Shown: piece by piece, positions 17,410 to 24,790 of the stretch
Layout of the letters: every line of letters starts with the position of its first letter
How positions within the stretch are numbered: position 1 is the first letter of the stretch
From: Gammaproteobacteria bacterium
Lineage (GTDB): Bacteria > Pseudomonadota > Gammaproteobacteria > JAABTG01
NCBI GenBank assembly: GCA_017999615.1
Contig: JAGNLM010000003.1
Location: 1-64,000 of the forward strand
Length of the DNA: 64,000 nt
Reading direction: 5' to 3'
Notes under the pieces: model-generated
The model's input: the letters and a program-made list of their open reading frames with translations, nothing else
Database searches by the model: none
What the model was told of the DNA's origin: nothing
Position numbers and translations under genes: made by a program

Positions 17410-19281
17410 ATGTTCAGTGTAGCGGGCAGACGAATGCGGTGGGCGGCATTGCTGACCCTGGTCGGTCTGCTCGCGCTGGGCACCGTCATCACTTTCCTGG
17501 CGTCCGGCCCAGCCTGGACCGGACGCCTGACGTTGGGTGCGCCGGACTTCTGGGTGGAGGACATCCGGCGGGCGGTGGACCTCTCGGACGAAGAGGCGAC
17601 GCGGGTGCTGGCGGCAGTCCGAAGGGCGCTCGCGGCGGCAGAGAGTGTCCCCGTCGACCGTTCGAGTCTGCCGGCGGGACCGGCCTCTCCCCAGGTCGTC
17701 CTGCTGTCCGCGAGCGACGGCCGGTCGCGGGCGAAGGTTGCGGTCGGTGCCGGCGCGAACTTTCCCGCGGCCGTCGAGCACGCCGTCACAGCGCTCCGCC
17801 GCCTCGGTGTGACCGCCAAGGGTGCGCGCTGGCTCCGGCTGGACGTCGTCAAGGGAGCTGGCGAACGCCCGCTGGATGGGAACGGCCGGCCTCTTCCCCG
17901 TCCGTTGCCGTGGGACGGCGTCGCTTTCGCGCGCCGAACGGGCCTGGCTATGCTCACCCCCGAGCTCGCCGCGCAGCGGGCGCTCACGAGCGATGGCCAG
18001 GTGCATGTGGCGCACCTCCCGCGTCTCCTGCAGCTTCGGGTCGCCCCGCCGTGGCGGGTCGCCCTGGCGGAGGTGTCGGAGTCCGAGCGGGCGGCGCTCG
18101 ATGAGTGGACCGTCACCACGCCGTTTGCCAGCGCCTCGTTCTTTTCCGACGGCGAGGGCGCCGAACGCCTGACCGGCACCCAGCGTGCCCGCAGCTCGAC
18201 TGAACCTGCGGTCCTCCTGCAGGCGATCCGCGATGGGGCCGCCTACCTGCAGCGCATGACGCTCGCGGACGGGCGGTTCGTCTACAGCTACCTGCCCGGG
18301 TCCGATGGGGAGGTGCCCGACTACAACATCGTCCGGCACGCCGGCACCGTGTACGCCATGCTCGAGGTGTACGAGCTGACACGCGACCCGGCGCTCCTCG
18401 CCGACGCCGATCGGGCGCTGGGCTACCTGCTCGGCCACATTCGGCCCCATCCCTCGACACCGGCGATGGAGGTCGTGGTCAGCGAGGGGTCGGTCAAGCT
18501 GGGCGGGGTGGCGCTGACCCTGCTCGCGCTGGCCAAACACGCTGTGGTCACCGGCGATGGCCGGTACCTGCCGCGCATGCGGGCCCTCGCCCGATACATC
18601 CAGGATTCGCAGGGACCGGACGGCGCCTTCGTCAGTCAGCGCTCCTACCCGGCCATGGAGCCAGACCTGAAGGTGGACGTGCAGTACTTCCCCGGAGAGT
18701 CCATCTTTGCTCTCCTCCGCTTGCACGCGCTCGACCCCCAGGAGTCCTGGCTTGCCACCGCCGAGCGCGGCGCGCGCTACCTGATCCACGTGCGCGACGG
18801 TTCGTTGCCGCCGGAGCGGGTGACCCCGGACCACTGGTTGCTCTACGCGCTGAACGAACTGCACCGGGCGCGGCCCGACCCCGTCTACCTGGACCACGCA
18901 CAGCGCATCGCGCGCGTGATCGCCGCCAGCCAGAGCCGCAGCCCGTATCCCCCGGAGCGTGTGGGAATCTACGGTCGAGGGGCCCACTCTACCCCCGCGG
19001 CGGCGCGTACCGAGGGCCTCGTCGCCGCGTACCTCCTGGCTCGGGACTTCGGCCGGCGGGAGGACCTCTCCCTGGTGCGTTCCGCGGTCGAGCTGGGCGT
19101 CGGGTTCCAGCTCAAGACGCAACTCCTGCCGGAGCAGGCCATGTACGCCGAGAACCCGCCGCGCGCGCTGGGGGCGTTCCACCAGAGCCTCACGGATTAC
19201 GAGGTGCGCATTGACTACGTGCAGCACAACCTCTCGGGCATCCTCGGCCTGCGCGGGGTGCTGCTGGAGGCGAGCGACTGA
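17410..19281 (+). CDS. Membrane-anchored (alpha/alpha)-barrel protein, glycosidase/epimerase-like fold
   Basis: A 623-aa protein with one N-terminal membrane anchor (~residues 10-32). A 200-residue N-terminal region of unknown type is followed by a repetitive alpha-helical C-terminal domain (~255-620) with motifs such as 'GAAYLQRM', 'ALGYLLGHI', 'RYIQDSQGPDGAF' and 'DHWLLYALNEL'. The spacing of helical hairpins fits six-hairpin glycosidases and N-acylglucosamine 2-epimerases, hence a sugar-active role is possible. No catalytic residue could be pinned down. Its neighbours are envelope and secreted proteins. Confidence 0.6.
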   Translation: MFSVAGRRMRWAALLTLVGLLALGTVITFLASGPAWTGRLTLGAPDFWVEDIRRAVDLSDEEATRVLAAVRRALAAAESVPVDRSSLPAGPASPQVVLLSASDGRSRAKVAVGAGANFPAAVEHAVTALRRLGVTAKGARWLRLDVVKGAGERPLDGNGRPLPRPLPWDGVAFARRTGLAMLTPELAAQRALTSDGQVHVAHLPRLLQLRVAPPWRVALAEVSESERAALDEWTVTTPFASASFFSDGEGAERLTGTQRARSSTEPAVLLQAIRDGAAYLQRMTLADGRFVYSYLPGSDGEVPDYNIVRHAGTVYAMLEVYELTRDPALLADADRALGYLLGHIRPHPSTPAMEVVVSEGSVKLGGVALTLLALAKHAVVTGDGRYLPRMRALARYIQDSQGPDGAFVSQRSYPAMEPDLKVDVQYFPGESIFALLRLHALDPQESWLATAERGARYLIHVRDGSLPPERVTPDHWLLYALNELHRARPDPVYLDHAQRIARVIAASQSRSPYPPERVGIYGRGAHSTPAAARTEGLVAAYLLARDFGRREDLSLVRSAVELGVGFQLKTQLLPEQAMYAENPPRALGAFHQSLTDYEVRIDYVQHNLSGILGLRGVLLEASD

Positions 19282-19391
19282 AGTGGCGAGGCCCATCACC
19301 CGCGACGGCGCGGGCGCATGGAGCGGGGCACGAACCCCTTGCCGCGCATTCAGGGAATGCGCGGAGCAGCGTGGTTCGTCGCTGCGCGCAC

Positions 19392-19421
19392 AAAAAAGAA
19401 CACCGGCCAAGGGCCGGTGTT
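19392..19421 (-). terminator. Rho-independent terminator of the PEP-CTERM gene
   Basis: On the minus strand, AACACCGGCC-CTT-GGCCGGTGTT forms a perfect 10-bp stem followed directly by TTCTTTTTTG. It lies about 55 bp after the stop of the gene at 19477-20142. Confidence 0.9.
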
Positions 19422-19476
19422 CCATGCGCTGTGGTGTGTCAGGGGCGGCGGGTCGTACCCGCCGCGTGGTCAGGGC

Positions 19477-20142
19477 TCAGCCGTTCTTGCGACGGATGCG
19501 CGCCAAGCCAGCGCCCAGGAGACCCGCGCCGAACAGCAGGAGCGTGCCGGGCTCTGGAACGGGGACGTCGTCGTCGGCGGGGACGTCGCTTCCCTGGGCC
19601 CAGAGGTCGATGTGCGAGATTGCGCCCTGGTTCGGGTAAAACCCGCTCAGCACCAACTCCACCTTCCCATCCCACCCCAACGCCTCGAGGTCGAACAAAT
19701 ACTGGTTCGGGCTCGCGTGGCCATCCTTCACCAACAGGAAGCACTCTTGGCAACTGACAGAGCTCCCGCCGACGTAGGAGATCGTCGCGCCGTCATAGTC
19801 ACCTGAAGAACCAGAAAAAACTGTGGAGTATGACGTCGCGAGAGTTCCGACTTCGCTGCCGTCGTCGTTAATTTTATAGAGCTGCTCAAGCCCCTTAGGA
19901 GCTTCAATGTCGAAGCCGTCGTAGGTCTTAGCGCCGGTGTCATTGAAGGCGCTCTTGTCTTCCAAGATCGTGTCACTCTTATCGTTGTCGGTGACATCCC
20001 AGTCATTGAAGGCCTTCCGGTAATCGCTCGTCCAGCCAGCATCATCAGGCCGAATCTGGAGCGCCAGGGCTTCTCCCTGCACCCCTGCCAAGGCGAGCGC
20101 GGCCCCCATGGCAACCGCAAGCTTCGTCTGTTTCGCGTTCAT
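19477..20142 (-). CDS. PEP-CTERM sorting-domain protein
   Basis: A 221-aa secreted protein with a signal peptide (1-28, ending 'GEALAL') and a textbook PEP-CTERM tail: 'VPEPGTLLLFGAGLLGAGLA' followed by 'RIRRKNG'. The middle is acidic and beta-rich with one 'SCQEC' pair. Known role: exosortase recognises the tail; such proteins accompany extracellular polysaccharide. Base composition is clearly more AT-rich than its neighbours. The ATG has GAGGGG upstream. A sigma-54-type promoter lies 90 bp upstream and a strong terminator downstream, so it is monocistronic. Confidence 0.9.
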   Translation of the reverse strand: MNAKQTKLAVAMGAALALAGVQGEALALQIRPDDAGWTSDYRKAFNDWDVTDNDKSDTILEDKSAFNDTGAKTYDGFDIEAPKGLEQLYKINDDGSEVGTLATSYSTVFSGSSGDYDGATISYVGGSSVSCQECFLLVKDGHASPNQYLFDLEALGWDGKVELVLSGFYPNQGAISHIDLWAQGSDVPADDDVPVPEPGTLLLFGAGLLGAGLARIRRKNG

Positions 20143-20234
20143 TGTCGTCCCCTCTACCACTCAAATCGCTCTGTCGAGTCTGCTGGGCCTTTGGCCCTGA
20201 CGCCCTTGATGACAGGCTGTGTGCCAAGTCTAAC

Positions 20235-20250
20235 GCAGCTAGCGTGCCAA
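20235..20250 (-). promoter_or_regulatory. Sigma-54-type promoter for the PEP-CTERM gene
   Basis: The minus strand reads TTGGCACGCTAGCTGC: -24 element TGGCAC, exact GG-N10-GC spacing and -12 element CTGC. This differs from the TGGCAC-N5-TTGC consensus at one position. The predicted start site is about 80 bp upstream of the ATG. PEP-CTERM genes are known to be driven by sigma-54 with PrsR-type activators, which supports the reading. A second, poorer TTGGCAC lies at 20222-20228. Confidence 0.6.
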
Positions 20251-20960
20251 CACAAAAATACCCAATGGATTGAGAGAAGTGGAGTCGCATCCCGTCCGAG
20301 AGCCGTGGTGGGTGTAAAAGATCCCGACACCGATTTTACGGGTCTGCCATCGGAGCGGCCCGAGGCGACACAGAAATCAACCGTGCCGTTGTAAGAAATT
20401 CCGACGTCCTCCAGGTGGGTGTCAGGGGCAGGGGCAGGGGGCGGCAAGAGGTGACGGGAGGCCCCTCCTTCCCGCTTTGACCCGCAGACCGTTTGGCCCG
20501 GCGTGAAGTGTGAATGTGGTCACACTTCGTTCTGCGTTTCTTGACATATGCCAAGCCGGTGGCGGCCTGGATCGCCACCATCGACCGTTCCCCCGTTAGA
20601 CCAGCGCGTCCGCGGAATGCGCGGGACCTGTCGCACTGAGCGCGCGGCCTCCTGGGCTCTCGTGGCCTCCCGCACTGAAGAAGCGCAGGCGCTCCACTAC
20701 GCGGCGGGCCCGGGCGAGGCCAAGCAGGACCGCGTTGCTGCGGTCCTTCGGAAAGAAGCGCGGGCATGCACCGAGGTGCGCGGAGACCCATGGTCTGCGT
20801 CTTGCATGCCGGTGTGTGTTCCTGGTCCGGCGGCGTCATCGTGACGGAGTGGACGCCTCCGGCATGCGCTCTTCCACAAACCCGGAAGAGGATCCTGAAG
20901 ATTCCGGAGTCCCGGCCGAATCCCAGGTCAGGGCAGAAACGCTCTCACAGGAGGAACCCC
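20251..20960. other. Long intergenic region between divergent PEP-CTERM and S8 protease genes
   Basis: No convincing gene is seen in these 710 bp; short frames on both strands lack ribosome-binding sites and protein-like composition. It holds the upstream control region of the PEP-CTERM gene, a perfect inverted repeat (20505-20528), a TTGACA box at 20541-20546, and an 8-bp stem-loop AGGACCGC/GCGGTCCT (20726-20747). The protease ribosome-binding site AGGAGG is near 20950. Confidence 0.6.
20505..20528. promoter_or_regulatory. Perfect 9-bp inverted repeat, operator-like
   Basis: GAAGTGTGA-N6-TCACACTTC is a 24-bp palindrome typical of a dimeric regulator site. A TTGACA -35-like hexamer follows 12 bp downstream on the plus strand, towards the S8 protease gene 430 bp away. 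The regulator is unknown. Confidence 0.45.
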
Positions 20961-22772
20961 ATGACCACCGGCCGCCCGCATCCCCAGAGCAGTTCCCGCC
21001 AGCCCCAGGGCCGAGTGCCGCGCCTGTCCGTCGTCGCCGCTGCGGTTTCGGCGACGTTCGCTCTCGCTACCCTGCCGCTGCCGGTGGGTGCGGCCCAGGA
21101 CGGCGCGGGGCCCCCGCAGAAGCGTTACGCCGAGGGCCGCATCCTCGTGCAGCCGAAGGCGGGGCTGCCCGAGGCCCGCTTACGGAAGCTCCTCGGTGAG
21201 GAGGGCGCGAAGAGCCAGAAGAAGCTCGACCGGCTCAAAGTGCACGTGGTGGAAGTGCCCAAGGGTGCCGAGGAGGCGCTCGCCCGCAAGCTCGCCCGCC
21301 ACCCGCACGTGAAGTTCGCCGAGGTCGACGCGCTGGTCCCCGTCGAGAGCCTCGTGCCGAACGACACCTACTGGGGCAACGCCTGGCACGTGCGCAAGAT
21401 GCAGGCGGACAGCGCGTGGGACGTCACCACCGGTAGCGGTGTGACGGTCGCCGTGCTCGACACGGGCGTCGACGGGACACACCTGGACCTGGGCGCCAAT
21501 CTCGTGCCGGGCTGGAACGTCGTCTCCAACTCTGCGGACACCAGCGACGTCTACACGCACGGGACGCGCGTGGCCGGTACGGTCGCGGCGCTCAGCAACA
21601 ACGCCCTCGGCGTGACCTCCGTCGCCTCCGGCGCGAAGGTGATGCCCGTGCGCATCACGAACAACACCGATGGCAGCGCCTCCTACAGCGACATGGCCAG
21701 CGGCGTGACCTGGGCCGCCGACCACGGGGCCCGTGTCGCCAACATCAGCTATCAGAACGTGACCAGCAGCTCGACCGTTGCGGCGGCCGCCGAGTACATG
21801 CGCAGCAAGGGCGGCGTCGTCGTGGTGGCTGCGGGCAACAGCGGAATCGACCCGGGGTATGCCAACGCCCCCGCGATGATCACCGTCGCCGCGACCGACA
21901 GCGCCGACGCGAAGGCGAGCTTCTCGAACTTCGGTAACCTGATCGACCTCGCCGCGCCCGGTGTCGGCATCTACACGACGGCCAAGGGTGGGGGTTACAG
22001 CTCGTCCTCCGGCACCTCCTTCGCGAGCCCCGCGGCAGCCGCCGTGGCCGCGCTCGTGATGGCCGCGAAGCCCACCCTGCGCCCGAGCGACGTCGAGACG
22101 GTGCTGAAGACCAGCGCCGACGACCTGGGCACGGCCGGCTGGGATCCCTACTTCGGATACGGCCGCGTCAATGCGGCGAAGGCCGTAAGCTTGGCCGCCC
22201 AGGCCGTGGTGAGCGACACCCAGGCCCCGAAGGTCAGCATCGCGTCGCCGGCAGCGGGCACCACCGTTCAGGAGGTGGTCACGGTGGACGTGACCGCGAG
22301 CGACGACGTCGGGGTGGCGCGTGTCGACCTCTACGCCAACAACGCCCTGGTTGCGAGCGACAGCGGCGCGCCGTACTCCTTCGCCTGGGACGCCTCCGCC
22401 CTGGCCGCCGGCAGCTCGGTGACCCTGACCGCCAAGGCCTACGACGCCGCCAACAACGCCGCCACCTCGACGGCCGTATCCGTGAAGATTGGCGGGGCGG
22501 CGGACTCCGTGCCGCCGACCGTCGCGATCAGCAGCCCCTACGCGGGTGCCACCGTCGACGGAACCGTGACCCTCTCTGCCTCCGGCAGCGACGACAAGCA
22601 GCTCAGCTCGGTCAGCATCTTCTTCGACGGCAAGCTGGTGTGCTCCGCGGCGAACAACCCCTCCTGCGGGTTCAACACCAGGAAGGTCAAGAGCGGAACC
22701 CACACGGTGAGCGCCACGGCGAAGGATGCCGCAGGCCTCTCGACGACCGCCTCGATCACGGTCAAGAAGTAA
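20961..22772 (+). CDS. Secreted subtilisin-like (S8) serine protease with two C-terminal Ig-like domains
   Basis: A 603-aa exported protease. Signal peptide (long, Arg-rich n-region, core ~25-45), fervidolysin-type N-terminal prodomain (~55-130), then the S8 catalytic domain with all three residues: Asp in 'VAVLDTGVDG', His in 'THGTRVAGTVA' and Ser in 'SGTSFASPAAAAV'. Two bacterial Ig-like repeats follow ('APKVSIASPAAGTTV' and 'PPTVAISSPYAGATV'), each starting at a PPTV-like hinge. The ATG is selected because AGGAGG lies 8 nt upstream. A 15-bp terminator-like stem follows. Probably extracellular degradation or processing. Confidence 0.92.
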   Translation: MTTGRPHPQSSSRQPQGRVPRLSVVAAAVSATFALATLPLPVGAAQDGAGPPQKRYAEGRILVQPKAGLPEARLRKLLGEEGAKSQKKLDRLKVHVVEVPKGAEEALARKLARHPHVKFAEVDALVPVESLVPNDTYWGNAWHVRKMQADSAWDVTTGSGVTVAVLDTGVDGTHLDLGANLVPGWNVVSNSADTSDVYTHGTRVAGTVAALSNNALGVTSVASGAKVMPVRITNNTDGSASYSDMASGVTWAADHGARVANISYQNVTSSSTVAAAAEYMRSKGGVVVVAAGNSGIDPGYANAPAMITVAATDSADAKASFSNFGNLIDLAAPGVGIYTTAKGGGYSSSSGTSFASPAAAAVAALVMAAKPTLRPSDVETVLKTSADDLGTAGWDPYFGYGRVNAAKAVSLAAQAVVSDTQAPKVSIASPAAGTTVQEVVTVDVTASDDVGVARVDLYANNALVASDSGAPYSFAWDASALAAGSSVTLTAKAYDAANNAATSTAVSVKIGGAADSVPPTVAISSPYAGATVDGTVTLSASGSDDKQLSSVSIFFDGKLVCSAANNPSCGFNTRKVKSGTHTVSATAKDAAGLSTTASITVKK

Positions 22773-22805
22773 CCCCCTCCCGGGTTCCTCCGAGAGCCTG
22801 CCCTC

Positions 22806-22839
22806 TGCAGGGGCGCCGGTCCGCACCGGCGCCCCTGCA
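22806..22839 (+). terminator. Perfect 15-bp stem-loop after the S8 protease gene
   Basis: TGCAGGGGCGCCGGT-CCGC-ACCGGCGCCCCTGCA is a perfect 15-bp stem with a 4-nt loop, 33 bp after the stop codon. There is no U-tract, so it may stop transcription by structure alone or protect the mRNA 3' end. Confidence 0.65.
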
Positions 22840-22844
22840 CGTTC

Positions 22845-23933
22845 ATGGGAAATGGGAAATGGGGACATTCTGGTTTCCCGGAGAGCCAGGCGGAGCAAGG
22901 CTTCCACGGCACCGGTGCTGAGGGTGCGGAGAGCCGCGCCGCACAAGGCTCAGCAGGAACGCAGAATGTCCCCATTTCCCATTTCCCCTGGGTCGAGGCC
23001 CTCGACCTCGCCAGCCTCGACCGGGTCAGTGCGAGCTTCGTCAGCCCCGATCTGCGCGACCGCGAAGGCGACGTGATCTGGCGGGTACGCACCGCCGACG
23101 GCTGGCTCTACGTCTATCTCCTGATCGAGCTCCAGTCGACCGTCGACCGCTGGATGGCGGTGCGCCTGCTGGTCTATCTGGGGCTTCTCTACCAGGACCT
23201 GATCGCGCGGGGCGAGGGGCTCGCTGGCGGCCGGCTGCCGCCCGTGGTGCCGATCGTGCTCTACAACGGTGGACGGCGTTGGACGGCGGCCCGGGAGCTG
23301 TCGGCGCTCCTCGCCCCGGGTCCGGCGGGGCTCGAGCACTACCACCCGCGGTTGCGCTACCTGCTGCTGGAGGAGGGGCGCTACAGCGAGGCCGAGCTGG
23401 CACCGCTTCGTAGCCTCGTGGCGGCGCTCTTCCGGCTGGAGGCGAGTGCCGGCAGCGATTCGCTGGTCCGGGCGCTGGCGCTCGCCCTGCGCACCCTGCG
23501 CGAGCCGCGCTACGCGGGGGCAAAGGAGGCCTTCCGGACATGGTTGCGGCGGGTGTTGCTGCCGGGGCGGTTTCCCGGCCTAGAATGGCCCGAGGGGCTG
23601 GAGCTGTCGGAGGACGAGACGATGGTGGCCGAGCGCGTGAAGGAGTGGACCCGGGTGTGGCGGGAGGAAGGGCTGCGCCAAGGACTGGACCAGGGCTTGA
23701 AGCAAGGGCTCGAGCAGGGCCTGGAACGGGGCCTCGAGCAGGTCCTTCACTCCGAGCGCCGCATGCTGCTGCGTCTGATCGAGCGCCGCTTTGACGCCGG
23801 GACCGCAGTGGCTGCTGAGCCGCTGCTCGCCCGCCTGGACCGCCCGGAGCCCTTCGAACACGTCGGCGAGTGGGTGATCGACTGCCGGGAGCCGCAGGAC
23901 TTCCTCGCCCGGCTCCGCACGCTCGCCCCCTGA
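22845..23933 (+). CDS. Rpn-family PD-(D/E)XK nuclease/transposase-like protein, N-terminus replaced by a 121-bp element
   Basis: The frame encodes the Rpn (YhgA-like) domain from the segment 'WVEALDLASLDRVSASFV' onward, with the nuclease-type Asp in 'REGDVIWRV' and the 'LIELQS' Glu-x-Gln. The C-terminal region has Gln-Gly-Leu repeats (~265-290) typical of the family. Complete homologues begin with about 30 residues of 'DHDxxYKxLFSHPxMV' type; here that part is absent and the frame instead runs through a 121-bp inverted-repeat element to an ATG at 22845. Either the gene is 5'-truncated and dead, or it is expressed as a fusion. A second element follows directly. Confidence 0.7.
   Translation: MGNGKWGHSGFPESQAEQGFHGTGAEGAESRAAQGSAGTQNVPISHFPWVEALDLASLDRVSASFVSPDLRDREGDVIWRVRTADGWLYVYLLIELQSTVDRWMAVRLLVYLGLLYQDLIARGEGLAGGRLPPVVPIVLYNGGRRWTAARELSALLAPGPAGLEHYHPRLRYLLLEEGRYSEAELAPLRSLVAALFRLEASAGSDSLVRALALALRTLREPRYAGAKEAFRTWLRRVLLPGRFPGLEWPEGLELSEDETMVAERVKEWTRVWREEGLRQGLDQGLKQGLEQGLERGLEQVLHSERRMLLRLIERRFDAGTAVAAEPLLARLDRPEPFEHVGEWVIDCREPQDFLARLRTLAP
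22857..22977 (+). mobile_element. 121-bp inverted-repeat element, copy A
   Basis: Bounded by AAATGGGGACATTCTG and its exact 16-bp inverse complement CAGAATGTCCCCATTT, with additional GGGAAAT/ATTTCCC on both sides (22848-22987). The interior has the conserved core GCGGAGAGCCGCGCCGCAC. It shares length and sequence with three other copies in the window. No coding capacity for a transposase. It abuts the Rpn domain at the point where the normal N-terminus is missing. Confidence 0.8.
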
Positions 23934-23945
23934 AACGGAAACGGG

Positions 23946-24066
23946 AAATGGGGACATTCTGGTTTCCCGGAGAGCAAGGCGGATCAAGGCTTCCACGGCA
24001 CCGGTGCTGAGCGTGCGGAGAGCCGCGCCGCACAAGGCTCGGCCGCAGTGCAGAATGTCTCGGTTT
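23946..24066 (+). mobile_element. 121-bp inverted-repeat element, copy B
   Basis: Same orientation and exact length as copy A. The left end is perfect; the right end has decayed (CAGAATGTCTCGGTTT). It begins 12 bp after the Rpn stop codon, so the Rpn gene sits between two directly repeated copies. The lipoprotein gene with its own ACAGGAGG site starts 26 bp downstream. Confidence 0.8.
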
Positions 24067-24092
24067 CTCGTTTCGCCACAGGAGGACCTGGG

Positions 24093-24431
24093 ATGAAGAT
24101 TCGATTCGCGCTGTTGGCCATCGGGCTGCTTGCGGCGGGGTGTACGCAGGAGAGCCAGAACACCGTCGTCCGCTCGATCCAGAACTGGACCGGGGTCGAC
24201 GGCGTTCTGGAGGTCTACGCTGGCGAGAAGCTCGTCAGGCGCTTCATCAAGATCGACAAGCTCAGCACGGCGCTCGCCACCCAGGGCGAGGGCGCGCGTC
24301 CCTACCGCTTCGGCTATGGCGTGCTGGACGCCAACCAGAACGGCCAGCAGGATCCGGGCGAGCGCAAGGTTTACTTCGAGATCAGCGACTTCTCGACGAA
24401 TTACGTCTTCTACGACAACCCGGCCTCCTGA
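24093..24431 (+). CDS. Small lipoprotein, 112 aa
   Basis: Starts 'MKIRFALLAIGLLAAGC': a lipoprotein signal with the lipobox LAAGC, so Cys17 is probably acylated. The mature part is a compact soluble domain with a Tyr-rich beta segment ('YAGEKLVRRFIKIDKL', later 'ISDFSTNYVFYDNP'). A 'DANQNGQQDPGER' loop resembles a calcium-type Asp/Asn loop. Family not recognised. GGAGG lies 8 nt upstream. It is bracketed by element copies B and C in the same orientation. Confidence 0.75.
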   Translation: MKIRFALLAIGLLAAGCTQESQNTVVRSIQNWTGVDGVLEVYAGEKLVRRFIKIDKLSTALATQGEGARPYRFGYGVLDANQNGQQDPGERKVYFEISDFSTNYVFYDNPAS

Positions 24432-24449
24432 CCAGAACGGGAAATGGGG

Positions 24450-24570
24450 AAATGGGGACATTCTGGTTTCCCGGAGAGCAAGGCGGGCCAAGGCCCCTGT
24501 AGCACCGGTAGTGAGGTTGCGGAGAGCCGCGCCGCACAAGGCTCCGATGGAGGTCAGAATGTCCCCATTT
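24450..24570 (+). mobile_element. 121-bp inverted-repeat element, copy C
   Basis: Again 121 bp with both 16-bp ends perfect. It starts 18 bp after the lipoprotein stop codon. Its right end, CAGAATGTCCCCATTT, supplies the ATG of the next small frame, and the GGAGG in its interior (24549-24553) acts as that frame's potential ribosome-binding site. Confidence 0.8.
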
Positions 24571-24753
24571 CCCATAAAACAGGACCTGGAACTGCGGGTC
24601 CGCTCGCGCGGGGTGCGGGTGGAGGAGCGAGTGGCCCTCCTGGCCACGCTGCTGGCGGAGTCGGGTGAGCCCGCCGGGCCGCTCGAGCGAAGGGAAGAGT
24701 TGCTGGAGGCCGTGCGTGCCGCTGCCCGGAAGGTGCGGGAGGCCCTGCCGTGA
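24559..24753 (+). CDS. 64-aa helical protein whose start lies inside element copy C
   Basis: A short Glu/Arg/Leu-rich frame ('QDLELRVRSRGVRVEERVALL', later 'ELLEAVRAAARKVREALP') that is almost entirely helical. Its ATG and GGAGG belong to the right end of element C; only the codons after residue 7 are outside the element. This may be the tail of a longer gene cut by element insertion, or a genuine small partner of the ATPase gene 37 bp downstream. Family not recognised. Confidence 0.5.
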   Translation: MSPFPIKQDLELRVRSRGVRVEERVALLATLLAESGEPAGPLERREELLEAVRAAARKVREALP

Positions 24754-24790
24754 CGGGACGGCTCCGGCGCGGGACGCAGGAGGCCCTGCC

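Noticed and set aside
20548-20844. 98-codon plus-strand frame in the gap before the S8 protease
   Set aside because: No ribosome-binding site, Arg/Ala/Pro-rich random composition and overlap with regulatory-looking palindromes and stem-loops.
21180-22946. Minus-strand frame opposite the S8 protease
   Set aside because: Shadow of the GC-biased protease gene; no start signal and no domain.
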